A stretch of DNA of 36,441 bases from Candidatus Gastranaerophilales bacterium (GTDB lineage: Bacteria > Cyanobacteriota > Vampirovibrionia > Gastranaerophilales > Gastranaerophilaceae): contig CALUTO010000020.1 of the NCBI GenBank assembly GCA_944323735.1, forward strand, positions 1 through 36,441, read 5' to 3'. A program made the translations under genes and the position numbers. Position 1 is the stretch's first letter, and every line of letters begins with the position of its first letter. Under the pieces are notes generated by a model, which was given only the letters and a program-made list of their open reading frames with translations, did no database searches and had not been told where the DNA came from. Of this stretch, positions 22,876-30,849 are shown piece after piece.

Positions 22876-22900
22876 TTTGTTTTTTAATATCCGCTCTGTA

Positions 22901-22929
22901 TTGGCAAACATTTTTTTTAATACTATAAT
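22901..22929 (+). promoter_or_regulatory. ssb operon promoter
   Basis: TTGGCA (22901-22906), 17 bp, TATAAT (22924-22929). The predicted start is near 22936, leaving a leader of about 37 nt with AAAGGGA before the ssb ATG. Confidence 0.8.
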
Positions 22930-22972
22930 TCAATTAGTATTTAATTATAGAAAATTTAAAAAAGGGAAATTT

Positions 22973-23302
22973 ATGATAAATTCTGTTGTGGTTGTCGGTC
23001 GTGTAGGTCAGGATCCGGATATGAAATACTTTGAATCCGGAAAAGTAAAAACGACTTTTTCAATGGCGGTAAACAGATGGGACACAAAGCAAAAAGCTGA
23101 AGTCACAGACTGGTTCAACATAGAGCTCTGGGACAAAAATGCCGAAATAGCCGGAGAATATGTAAAAAAAGGCAGATTGATTGCGATTGAAGGCAAACTT
23201 GCCACAAGCAAATGGAAAGACAACACAGGTGCAGATAGAGAAAGATTTTTCATCCGGGCTACAGGACTGCGGCTGTTATCAAAGATGTCTGAGTCAGCAT
23301 AG
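22973..23302 (+). CDS. ssb: Single-stranded DNA-binding protein
   Basis: 109 residues, ATG at 22973 with AAAGGGA upstream. One OB-fold: VVVVGRVGQDPDMKYFESGK, FSMAVNRWD, DWFNIELWDKNAEIAGEYVKKGRLIAIEGKL and FFIRATGLRLL. The order FESGK..FSMAVNR..DWFNIELW resembles cyanobacterial SSBs. Like many of those it ends soon after the OB-fold, without the acidic DDDIPF-type tail used by other bacteria to recruit repair proteins. With its own consensus promoter and a metabolic gene 9 nt downstream, it is judged a host gene, so it marks the right border of the phage DNA. Confidence 0.88.
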   Translation: MINSVVVVGRVGQDPDMKYFESGKVKTTFSMAVNRWDTKQKAEVTDWFNIELWDKNAEIAGEYVKKGRLIAIEGKLATSKWKDNTGADRERFFIRATGLRLLSKMSESA

Positions 23303-23311
23303 GGGTTTTTG

Positions 23312-24622
23312 ATGTTAACATCCAATAACATAGGAATAGTAGCAGATGACTTAACAGGTGCAAATGATACAGCCCTGCAGTTTCATATACGTGGCGCAAA
23401 TACGCAAATTCTTCTGAATCCCGAAATTTTACCGGAAAATAGATTAAGCACACAGGTCTGGGCAATGCCTACAGAAACCAGAAATCTTCCGCCTTCAGAA
23501 GCTTATGAGCGTGTAAAGTCCACAGTTGAACTGTTAAAAGACAAACTTGGCATAGAATTTTTCTACAAAAAAATAGACTCAACACTTCGTGGAAATATTG
23601 CAGCAGAAACCCTTGCGATGCTGGAAGTACTGGACTGGGACGCAGCAGTTCTTCTCCCTGCCTTTCCACAGGAGGGACGCATTACAGTAGGCGGATATCA
23701 TATGCTTAAAGGCGTTCTTATTGAACGAACAGAACATGCACGTGACCCGCAGTCTCCTATTTACGAATCACACATTCCGACGCTGCTGAAAAAGCAACTT
23801 CCTGAAGAGCATTCTGATTTGATAGGTCAAATTGAAATGACTACAGTGATAAAAGGAGCCGGTCCCGTATTGCAAAAGCTCAATTCACTGATAAGCGAAG
23901 GCAAAAAGCTTATTGTTGCAGATGCTATGACCACAACCGATATAGAGCAGATTGTTCTGGCAATGGAAAAAAGTTCTTACAAAATTTTACCCTGCGGCTC
24001 TGCCGGATGCGCACAGGTGCTCGGAAATATCTGGCTGCCTGAAATGTCAAACCAGCACGACTTTAAAACTATTCAGGCAATGCCTAAATTTATAGTCTCA
24101 GGAAGTGCAACAAAACTCACAGCACAACAGCTGCAAAAACTTGAAGATGATGAAGAATTTGAAAACACATATTTTATATCGCTGACTCTTGAAAATATAA
24201 TGCAGAAAATACCCGATGAACTTGTTGATAGAATTTGTGCAAATTTAATCAAAAAAAATGTTGTTGTGGTTCATACATCCAATATTGTCGCAGACGAACA
24301 GGAGCTGTGCTCTGTTTTATTTGAAAGGGAAATGTCCAAAACGGATCTCGCCGAAAAAATTTGCAACTACCTTGCTGAATTGACAAAACAGGTATTTGCA
24401 AGAAAAGAAGCTGTTCTTATTTCTATAGGTGGAGAAACTTCTTACAAATGCTGTAAAGCAATAGAAACGAACAGTCTTCAGGTTATAGATTCCGTTCAGC
24501 CCGCAATTCCTCTTTGTCTGGATACAAAAGCACAGTGGATTGTGACAAAATCCGGCAACCTTGGTTCTGTAAATGTTTTAATAGACATTTTGAAATACTT
24601 TGAACAACATGAACAAGAATAA
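23312..24622 (+). CDS. Four-carbon acid sugar kinase family protein (DUF1537)
   Basis: 436 residues, ATG at 23312 with AGGGG upstream, only 9 nt after ssb. The N-terminal domain starts IGIVADDLTGANDTALQF with the DDLTGA signature, and has FYKKIDSTLRGNIAAE and VLLPAFPQEGR. The C-terminal domain has FIVSGSATKLTAQQL, ISIGGETSYKCCKAI (nucleotide-binding GGET) and the end WIVTKSGNLGS. Characterised members phosphorylate D-erythronate, D-threonate and related four-carbon acids. The next gene is a PdxA-family dehydrogenase, the partner that oxidises such phosphates, so the two may form a short catabolic route or feed vitamin B6 synthesis. Confidence 0.88.
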   Translation: MLTSNNIGIVADDLTGANDTALQFHIRGANTQILLNPEILPENRLSTQVWAMPTETRNLPPSEAYERVKSTVELLKDKLGIEFFYKKIDSTLRGNIAAETLAMLEVLDWDAAVLLPAFPQEGRITVGGYHMLKGVLIERTEHARDPQSPIYESHIPTLLKKQLPEEHSDLIGQIEMTTVIKGAGPVLQKLNSLISEGKKLIVADAMTTTDIEQIVLAMEKSSYKILPCGSAGCAQVLGNIWLPEMSNQHDFKTIQAMPKFIVSGSATKLTAQQLQKLEDDEEFENTYFISLTLENIMQKIPDELVDRICANLIKKNVVVVHTSNIVADEQELCSVLFEREMSKTDLAEKICNYLAELTKQVFARKEAVLISIGGETSYKCCKAIETNSLQVIDSVQPAIPLCLDTKAQWIVTKSGNLGSVNVLIDILKYFEQHEQE

Positions 24623-25571
24623 AATAGTTATAACAACAGGCGACTATAACGGAATAGGCGTGGAAATAATCATAAAAGCCCTGCAAAATCTGCATGACAT
24701 ACACCCATTTATATCCGTCATCGGGAATAAAAAAATATTTGAAATATTTCAACAGAAACACGGACTTAAGCTACCTGATACTATAGAAGTTTTAGATATC
24801 CCGTTCGATGTAAACGACTACAGACCCGGAAAAGAATCTGCCGCAGCAGGAGAGTTTTCTTTCAGGTGTCTTGAACATGCCTGTAAACTTGCGAAAAAAT
24901 CAGAACTAAAAGCCATTGTCACAGCACCTGTCTCAAAAAATGCACTGCACCTTGCAGGGCATAATTTTTCAGGTCAAACAGAAGTACTGGAAAAATTTTT
25001 GGCTCACGACGGGCAGAAAGCAGAGATGCTTTTTTGTGCAAATAATTTCAGAGTTCTGCTTTTAACCAGACATGTACCGGTTTCTGAAGTAAAAATAGAT
25101 AAAGAACTCATTGTTAAAAAGGTGCTGCGTTTACAAGTAGCAATGAAAAATAACTTCAAGATAGAAGAGCCATCATTTGCAATTTGTGCACTCAATCCGC
25201 ATGCCGGAGAAAACGGAGTGATTGGAACAGAAGAAATCAGGGAATTTCAGCCTGCAATTAGAGAACTCAGAAGCTCTGGATTAAAAATAAATGGCCCGTT
25301 CCCTGCAGATACCCTTTTTGCCGGTGCAGCCTATGATTTCAAATCCGGAATACAAAGCTACGATTGTTATATAGCCTGCTACCACGATCAGGGGCTGATT
25401 CCCATAAAGACCCTCGCTATGGACGAATGCGTAAATACAACAATCGGACTAGATATACTAAGGACATCACCTGCTCACGGTACAGCTTACGACATAGCCG
25501 GATTTTGCTGCGCAAGGCCGGACAGCATGGAGGCGGCTATAACGGCAGCAATAAAACAAAACTATAGCTAG
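24609..25571 (+). CDS. pdxA: PdxA-family 4-phosphate dehydrogenase
   Basis: 320 residues. The ATG at 24609 overlaps the kinase gene by 14 nt; no ribosome site is clear, so translation is likely coupled. Family landmarks in order: TTGDYNGIGVEI, VTAPVSKNAL, LTRHVPVSEV, LNPHAGENG, PADTLF and CYHDQGLIPIKTL. The three histidines of the last motifs are the metal ligands. The substrate motif usually read as GHTE is SGQTE here. PdxA acts on 4-phosphohydroxy-L-threonine in pyridoxal phosphate synthesis, while PdxA2 acts on 4-phospho-D-threonate or erythronate. The adjacent DUF1537 kinase favours PdxA2, but this may be the only PdxA of the genome. Its stop overlaps the stop of the opposing gene (CTAG). 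Confidence 0.85.
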   Translation: MNKNKIVITTGDYNGIGVEIIIKALQNLHDIHPFISVIGNKKIFEIFQQKHGLKLPDTIEVLDIPFDVNDYRPGKESAAAGEFSFRCLEHACKLAKKSELKAIVTAPVSKNALHLAGHNFSGQTEVLEKFLAHDGQKAEMLFCANNFRVLLLTRHVPVSEVKIDKELIVKKVLRLQVAMKNNFKIEEPSFAICALNPHAGENGVIGTEEIREFQPAIRELRSSGLKINGPFPADTLFAGAAYDFKSGIQSYDCYIACYHDQGLIPIKTLAMDECVNTTIGLDILRTSPAHGTAYDIAGFCCARPDSMEAAITAAIKQNYS

Positions 25572-25750
25572 GCTATGTAATTATTGCCTATCCAGCCGGC
25601 ACCGAGGAAAAAACATTCCTCAAGCATTTTGTCCAGAGAGCGATATACTTTTCTTCTGGGTTTTTGCTGCGCTTTTTTTATAGCAGTGCTGGTCTCGCCG
25701 TACTGTGCAGCTATTGATAATGTATAATTTGCAAACGGGTTTGTTGACAT
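25568..25750 (-). CDS. Hypothetical 60-residue protein
   Basis: ATG at 25750 with GAG 8 nt upstream. Mostly polar, with TSTAIKKAQQKPRRKVYRSL and a hydrophobic end (CFFLGAGWIGNNYIA). It ends tail-to-tail with pdxA, sharing CTAG. It is in the same direction as the coiled-coil gene 70 nt upstream and probably co-transcribed with it. No family recognised. Confidence 0.5.
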   Translation of the reverse strand: MSTNPFANYTLSIAAQYGETSTAIKKAQQKPRRKVYRSLDKMLEECFFLGAGWIGNNYIA

Positions 25751-25820
25751 TGTATCACTCTTTTCTATTTAGTCTGTTGTTTTGCCTTTGATTAAACTTT
25801 AATTGTTCTTAATATGATTA

Positions 25821-26201
25821 TTAGTTAGCGTATTCAAATCCTTCTTTGATATTATTTTCTGTCAATTTTTCCCAGCCTTCGAGCTGTGTGGAAAGCATTT
25901 TTTGTTTTGTTTCAGCCTGCTGTTTTTCAACAGTCAAAGCCTGTTCTTTTACCTGTATATCAGCAAGCTGTGCTTTGTATTTTGTAAGAAAAGCTTCACT
26001 GTTAACGTACTCAATGGCAGCAACAGGATCATCGTCCTGATTTATATATCTTTGTGCTTCAACCTGCTGTTTGGTAACTATATCCTGACTTTTTCTGGAA
26101 AGGTTCATCAGCTCATTTGTCAATCTCATTATTCTGGATTCCAAATCTGCCATCTGAAGTTTACAAGTCATTGTGGTTGTTTGTGAAATAGCAAAGCCCA
26201 T
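25821..26201 (-). CDS. Hypothetical coiled-coil protein
   Basis: 126 residues, ATG with AGAGG 8 nt upstream. After a short Ser/Thr start (MGFAISQTTTMTC) it is almost all helix: two heptad-rich segments, about residues 13-50 and 75-115, split by QRYINQDDDPVAAIEYVNS. It has no signal peptide or membrane span. The pattern recalls small helical secretion or flagellar accessory proteins, but that is not established. Confidence 0.65.
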   Translation of the reverse strand: MGFAISQTTTMTCKLQMADLESRIMRLTNELMNLSRKSQDIVTKQQVEAQRYINQDDDPVAAIEYVNSEAFLTKYKAQLADIQVKEQALTVEKQQAETKQKMLSTQLEGWEKLTENNIKEGFEYAN

Positions 26202-26333
26202 CTCTTTATCCTCTTTTTCTTATTTACTCTCTTATATATCCTCGTATATATATAAAGTAAAATGATATATAAAAATTGCCTTTTTGATATATACTTTGCT
26301 TAACATTTTGTAATATATTGGCTTGATTGCACT

Positions 26334-26373
26334 AAAAAAGGGGCTCTGAGAACATTCTCAGAGCCCCTTTTTT
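26334..26373. terminator. Strong bidirectional terminator
   Basis: A 40-bp perfect inverted repeat with 19-bp arms (core GGGGCTCTGAGAA) and a 2-nt centre, flanked by A6 and T6. It ends the gcvH-like transcript on the - strand and blocks read-through the other way. Confidence 0.9.
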
Positions 26374-26384
26374 ATTATCAGTAT

Positions 26385-26768
26385 TTATAAATCCACATCA
26401 TCTTTGTAATCAATATAGTCCAGCAAATCCCCTGTCTCTGAATCCGCAGTATCAGAAACAATTTTAATCAGCCAGCCGTCCTCATAAGGACTTTCATTCA
26501 GCAGCTCCGGATTTTCAATAAGCTTTTCATTCGCTTCTATAACCTTACCCGAAACAGGCATATATAATTCTGTTGCAGCCCTTACAGACTCGATTGTCGC
26601 AAAGACCTCACCTTTCACAAATTCAGTATCCGGCTCCGGCAGCTCAACAAAAACAACATCTCCAAGTTTTTCCAGACCGTAATCAGTTATTCCTATTTTA
26701 AAGCAATCATTGTCTTCCAGCAGATATTCATGACTTTTTGCGCATAATATACCCTCAGGTACAATCAT
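26385..26768 (-). CDS. gcvH: GcvH-like protein with Arg at the lipoyl-lysine position
   Basis: 127 residues, ATG at 26768 with AAGGAG upstream. It aligns with glycine cleavage H protein throughout: ITDYGLEKLGDVVFVELPE, GEVFATIES, YMPVSGKVIEANEKL, NPELLNESPYEDGWLIKI. H protein carries lipoate on the lysine of the ESVKA motif and shuttles the aminomethyl group between P, T and L proteins. Here the motif is ESVRA: the codon is AGG (Arg), read directly from the sequence. Arginine cannot be lipoylated, so the protein is unlikely to work as a normal H protein. It keeps its own promoter and terminator and all other conserved stretches, so it does not look like decay. No gcvP or gcvT lies near. Confidence 0.85.
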   Translation of the reverse strand: MIVPEGILCAKSHEYLLEDNDCFKIGITDYGLEKLGDVVFVELPEPDTEFVKGEVFATIESVRAATELYMPVSGKVIEANEKLIENPELLNESPYEDGWLIKIVSDTADSETGDLLDYIDYKDDVDL

Positions 26769-26836
26769 TTCATTCTCCTTTATTAAATTTTGCCGGGGTG
26801 TAGTTATCGGCTTGCATACCCAAACCCTATACAATA

Positions 26837-26865
26837 TTTGTAAAATATTTTGAATACATTGTCAA
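26837..26865 (-). promoter_or_regulatory. Promoter of the gcvH-like gene
   Basis: On the - strand: TTGACA (26865-26860), 17 bp, TACAAA (26842-26837). The predicted leader of about 60 nt ends in AAGGAG. Confidence 0.5.
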
Positions 26866-26886
26866 GTTAGAGATTAAACAATAATC

Positions 26887-28671
26887 CTAAACAGGTTGAG
26901 GCTCTGATGAAGCGAACTGCATTTCATACAGAAGTTTGTATTTTCCATTTGGCATATTCATTAACTCGTCATGAGTTCCTGTTTCAATAAGCTCCCCTTC
27001 ATTTATTACAGCAATCCGGTCTGCATTTTTAATCGTAGAAAGCCTGTGAGCAATAACAAAAACTGTTTTGTCCTTGATTAGGTTGTCTAGAGCTTTTTGT
27101 ACAACAGCCTCTGACTTGTTGTCCAGAGCGGAAGTAGCTTCATCCAGAATTACAATCGGGGCATTTCTCAGCATTGCACGTGCAATTGCTACACGCTGTC
27201 TTTGTCCGCCGGAAAGAGTAGTTCCTCTTTCACCTATTTCAGTGTCCAGACCATCCGGCAGATCATGCAAAAATTCATCAAGATGCGCCATTTCGACAAC
27301 TCTTTTAATATCTTCTTCCGATGCACTAAAATTTCCCATGAGAAGATTTTCTCTTATTGTACCGGAGAAGAGAAAATTGTCCTGAAAAACAACAGATATA
27401 TGATTTCTTAAAGATTCAACAGTAATATCTCTTATATCCGAACCGTCGATTTTTATAGCACCCGAAGTAACATCGTAAAATCTCGGAAGAAGATTTGCGA
27501 GTGTTGTTTTCCCACCGCCTGAATTTCCGACTATTGCCAGCGTTTCGCCCACAGCAACATCAAGATTTATATTTTTCAAAACAGGAGTGCCCTCTATGTA
27601 TTCAAAACTAACGTTTTCGAATTTTATACCGTGCTCAACTTTTGTCATCTCTACAGCATCTTTCTTGTCCACCAGCTCCGGATATATATCAAAAAGTTCA
27701 AAAGTTCTGCCCATGGCAACAAAAATAGTCTGCAGATTCGTCATAGTGTTGCCCAGTGTTTTTACCGGCTTGTAAAGCAAAAGAAGCGAGGTCACAAAAG
27801 AAAGAAGACTACCTTCTGTCATTGCACCGGAGGTAACAAGATGCGTTCCGTATGCCATAACAAGCGCAATACCGACAGAAGCAATCAAATACATTATCGG
27901 CGACATCCAGCCCGCACGTTTCACCAGCGACATGTTAACATTAAACTGTGCATTTATCTGGTCTATAAACTTTTTCTCCTGATATTCGGAAAGATTGTAT
28001 GCCGCCATTATTTTGTTGCCTGCATATGTTTCATTAAAATTTGTTGTGATATTTCCGCCAATTTTCATATTTTTATTCGAGGCGGATTTTATTCGTTTTC
28101 TGATTAGAGCAACAGGCAAAAAAGCAATCATCAGAACAATAACACCGACAAGAGCAAGTTTCCAGGAGTTATATAACATAACTCCAATCAGAGCAACCGC
28201 TCCAAAACCGGCACTCATGAATGCTTTTAAATTATCCAGTATTCCTTTTGATGCTGTATCAGGGTCGGTAAGATAACGTGTCAGGATAATACCCGAAGAA
28301 TTTTCGTCAAAAAATTTCGGATCCATATGCACGAGCTTATCAAATAGAGCAATTTTAACGGAGTTTGTGACTTTTTGACCGGTCCAGTTTGTTAAATACT
28401 CATTCAAATACCTGAGAACACCCTGGAGACCGGCAAACAAAACAATTCCGAACGGTATTAAAGCCGCAAGCAGCATGTTTTTATTTATCAACACCTCATC
28501 CATATAAGGCTTCAATGCATAAGCAACCACACCGTCAAGCAACCCCACCGGTATTGCAACAATAATACTCAATATTACCCTGCCGAGTACAGGTCTGATA
28601 AATTTAAAAATCCTGCCTGTCAAATACGCATAATTAAAAGATGTAGCAGCAGTAGTGTCTTTGAGTTTCAT
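26887..28671 (-). CDS. ABC exporter, MsbA-like
   Basis: 594 residues from the ATG at 28671, preceded by AAGGGA; a TTG at 28698 is a less likely start. Residues about 20-330 are six membrane spans (such as RVILSIIVAIPVGLL and FGAVALIGVMLYN). Residues about 350-590 are the ATPase: Walker A GNSGGGKTT, Q-loop VVFQDN, signature LSGGQRQR, Walker B IVILDEATSALD and the H-loop AHRLSTI. It is a half transporter that works as a dimer. MsbA-type exporters move lipid A precursors or other lipids or peptides. The substrate cannot be told from sequence. It lies divergent from fliO. Confidence 0.88.
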   Translation of the reverse strand: MKLKDTTAATSFNYAYLTGRIFKFIRPVLGRVILSIIVAIPVGLLDGVVAYALKPYMDEVLINKNMLLAALIPFGIVLFAGLQGVLRYLNEYLTNWTGQKVTNSVKIALFDKLVHMDPKFFDENSSGIILTRYLTDPDTASKGILDNLKAFMSAGFGAVALIGVMLYNSWKLALVGVIVLMIAFLPVALIRKRIKSASNKNMKIGGNITTNFNETYAGNKIMAAYNLSEYQEKKFIDQINAQFNVNMSLVKRAGWMSPIMYLIASVGIALVMAYGTHLVTSGAMTEGSLLSFVTSLLLLYKPVKTLGNTMTNLQTIFVAMGRTFELFDIYPELVDKKDAVEMTKVEHGIKFENVSFEYIEGTPVLKNINLDVAVGETLAIVGNSGGGKTTLANLLPRFYDVTSGAIKIDGSDIRDITVESLRNHISVVFQDNFLFSGTIRENLLMGNFSASEEDIKRVVEMAHLDEFLHDLPDGLDTEIGERGTTLSGGQRQRVAIARAMLRNAPIVILDEATSALDNKSEAVVQKALDNLIKDKTVFVIAHRLSTIKNADRIAVINEGELIETGTHDELMNMPNGKYKLLYEMQFASSEPQPV

Positions 28672-28828
28672 CTTTCCCTTATCTCCCTGAATAGTCAACT
28701 TTTATATATTAACCTAAATATTTTTATCCGGTCAATGTAATCAAAAATATTTAATATTAGTTAACTTACCTATTGTTTATATTAATATTATGGTAAAATT
28801 TAAAACAAGCAGGCAGAGGGGGACGATT

Positions 28829-29377
28829 ATGAAATATATAAACAAATTTTTTATTTTTCCGTGTTTTATTGGACTTATTGGAAATGCAGCATTTGCAGAT
28901 GTTCTGCCCGAATCAATGAAACAGGCAATGCAAACAGACTATGCAGGCATGCCCAGTCTGCTGAACCTTGTTGTATCTATGGTTGTTGTTATTGCTCTTA
29001 TTTATGCTACAGGATGGGTATATTCAAGACTCAGCCGCTCGGATAAATTCAAACTGGGACTAAAATCAGCGGGAGAAATAGAGAAAAATAAGTTTAATAT
29101 TCTTTCCTCACTGCCGCTCGGTCAGAATAAAAATCTTTATGCAGTTGAAATAAATAACAAAGTTCTTATTCTCGGAGCAACTCCGCAGAACATTACTCTT
29201 TTAAAAGAATTTGACAAAGGAGTAGAGCACAAAATACAAGATGTTATTTATGAACAGAAACAGACGCAATCCCTTATAAAAAGCGAAGCACAAGAGCAAT
29301 CTCAAAAAATTGATTTTGAAGATTTAGACAAAAATCTCAATGATATCAGCTCAATATACAAAAAATACAGAAGCTGA
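28829..29377 (+). CDS. fliO: Flagellar export protein FliO
   Basis: 182 residues. The ATG at 28829 has AGAGGGGG 7 nt upstream; an in-frame ATG at 28790 lacks one. Residues 1-20 look like a signal sequence (FFIFPCFIGLIGNAAFA). A membrane span follows (about 47-67, LVVSMVVVIALIYATGWVYSRL). Then comes the FliO/MopB domain: ILSSLPLGQNKNLYAVEINNKVLILGATPQNITLLKEF. The C-terminus is charged and helical. FliO helps assemble the FliPQR gate of the flagellar export apparatus. It stands alone here. If the assignment holds, the organism is or was flagellated. Confidence 0.75.
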   Translation: MKYINKFFIFPCFIGLIGNAAFADVLPESMKQAMQTDYAGMPSLLNLVVSMVVVIALIYATGWVYSRLSRSDKFKLGLKSAGEIEKNKFNILSSLPLGQNKNLYAVEINNKVLILGATPQNITLLKEFDKGVEHKIQDVIYEQKQTQSLIKSEAQEQSQKIDFEDLDKNLNDISSIYKKYRS

Positions 29378-29426
29378 TTTTCGAACAAAACAACCAGTGT
29401 AATCATATACAGAAACAGAGGCATCC

Positions 29427-30308
29427 GTGAGAAAAGAAGTTAGGATAGGAAACAAAATTGTCGGCGACGGGCATCCGTGTTTTATAGTTGCAGAAATAGG
29501 GATAAATCATAACGGCTCGGTTGAGCTTGCAAAAAAAATGATTGATACGGCAGTAAACTGCGGCTGTGATGCGGTAAAATTTCAAAAACGGACTATTGAT
29601 GTTGTTTACTCAAAAGAAGAACTGTCAATGCAAAGAACCAGCGTTTTCGGAGAAACAAACGGAGATTTAAAAAGAGGACTGGAATTCGGGTTTGATGAAT
29701 ACTGCGAGATAGATGACTACTGCAGAAAGAAAAGAATAATGTGGTTTGCCTCCTCGTGGGACGTTGGCTCCGTTGACTTTATAGAACGATACAATCCGCC
29801 ATGCCACAAAATATCATCAGCTTGCCTGACAGATGATGTACTGCTGCGATATGTTCGGTCAAAAGGCAGACCGGTGCTTCTTTCCACCGGAATGAGCACA
29901 ATAGAAGAAATCAGACATGCAGTTGCCGTACTTGGAGAAGATGATTTGATAATTTATCACTGTACATCTACTTATCCGACAGAACTTGAAGAAATAAATC
30001 TTCTCGGCATACAAACCCTGAAAAATATGTTTTCATGTCCGGTAGGCTACAGCGGACATGAGAGAGGGATTTTTGCCTCATCTGTTGCACCAGTATTTGG
30101 AGCCTGTTCTGTAGAACGTCATATAACAACAGACAGAACACTCTGGGGCTCCGATCAAGCAGCAAGCCTTGAACCTGACGGGCTTCACAGAATGGTCAGA
30201 GATATAAGACACATTCCCAAAATTGCCGGTGACGGGAAAATTGTCGTCTATGACTCAGAAAAACCAATTATAAAAAAATTAAGAAAGGTCAAAACTCTTA
30301 ATGTATAA
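29427..30308 (+). CDS. Sialic acid synthase-like protein (NeuB family) without SAF domain
   Basis: 293 residues, GTG start at 29427 with AGAGG upstream. The TIM-barrel NeuB domain is clear: FIVAEIGINHNGSVELAKKM, AVKFQKR, FASSWDVGSVDF, HKISSACLTDD, LLSTGMSTIEEI, YHCTSTYPT, VGYSGHERG, ACSVERHITTDRTLWGSDQAASLEP. The family condenses phosphoenolpyruvate with a mannose-type sugar to make nine-carbon acids. Most bacterial NeuB proteins are about 340-350 residues, with a C-terminal antifreeze-like SAF domain; this one ends after the barrel. The next gene encodes a KdsC-like phosphatase and overlaps by 8 nt, which suggests that the product is a 9-phosphate (Neu5Ac-9-P or KDN-9-P type) that is then dephosphorylated. 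Confidence 0.85.
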   Translation: MRKEVRIGNKIVGDGHPCFIVAEIGINHNGSVELAKKMIDTAVNCGCDAVKFQKRTIDVVYSKEELSMQRTSVFGETNGDLKRGLEFGFDEYCEIDDYCRKKRIMWFASSWDVGSVDFIERYNPPCHKISSACLTDDVLLRYVRSKGRPVLLSTGMSTIEEIRHAVAVLGEDDLIIYHCTSTYPTELEEINLLGIQTLKNMFSCPVGYSGHERGIFASSVAPVFGACSVERHITTDRTLWGSDQAASLEPDGLHRMVRDIRHIPKIAGDGKIVVYDSEKPIIKKLRKVKTLNV

Positions 30309-30798
30309 AACTCTGAAGCTTTCCAAAGACATAAAAATTATAATTTCAGATTTTGACGGAATCTTTACGGACAACTCCATATTGATTTCAGACAGAGGAG
30401 AAACCTGTAAAAAATTAAGCTATAAAGATATTATGGGTGTGTCCGTGGCGAAAAAAAATGATATTATAGTTGCGATTGTTTCAGGTGATGTGAGCCCCTC
30501 AATAGACTTTTTAGCAAAAAGATTTTCACTAACTGACATTCATCAGGGAATAAGAGAAAAACTGCCTGTTGTCAAAAGTATTCTGGAGAAATATAATCTT
30601 AAACAGGACGAGGCGGTTTATCTGGGAGATGATATAAACGACATTGACAGCCTTAATTTTATTCAATATTCTATAATCCCGGATCATGCAAATTACAGGG
30701 TAAAAGCTGCAGAAGGTGTTCAAATTGCACAATCAAAAGCAGGTGACGGACTATTTAGAGAAGTTGTTGATAATCTGGTAGAATTAAAAAGAAATTAA
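30301..30798 (+). CDS. KdsC-like HAD phosphatase
   Basis: 165 residues, ATG inside the end of the upstream gene. It has HAD motifs: IIISDFDGIFTDN (nucleophile Asp with the DFDG pattern of the KdsC subgroup, followed by the second Asp in the FTDN segment), IVAIVSGD, a lysine in GIREKLPVVKSIL, and YLGDDINDIDSL. There is no large cap domain. Relatives release phosphate from KDO-8-P or sialic acid 9-phosphates. Coupled translation with the NeuB-like gene makes it the likely last step of the same nine-carbon sugar pathway. No cytidylyltransferase is in the window. Confidence 0.85.
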   Translation: MYKTLKLSKDIKIIISDFDGIFTDNSILISDRGETCKKLSYKDIMGVSVAKKNDIIVAIVSGDVSPSIDFLAKRFSLTDIHQGIREKLPVVKSILEKYNLKQDEAVYLGDDINDIDSLNFIQYSIIPDHANYRVKAAEGVQIAQSKAGDGLFREVVDNLVELKRN

Positions 30799-30849
30799 AA
30801 AATAAAAAAGAATCAAAACAGTAAATAGCTGATATTTATAAAAAAATAA

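Noticed and set aside
22973-23302. SSB as a phage gene
   Set aside because: It resembles cyanobacterial SSBs, has its own consensus promoter and is in an operon with metabolic genes, so it is assigned to the host.
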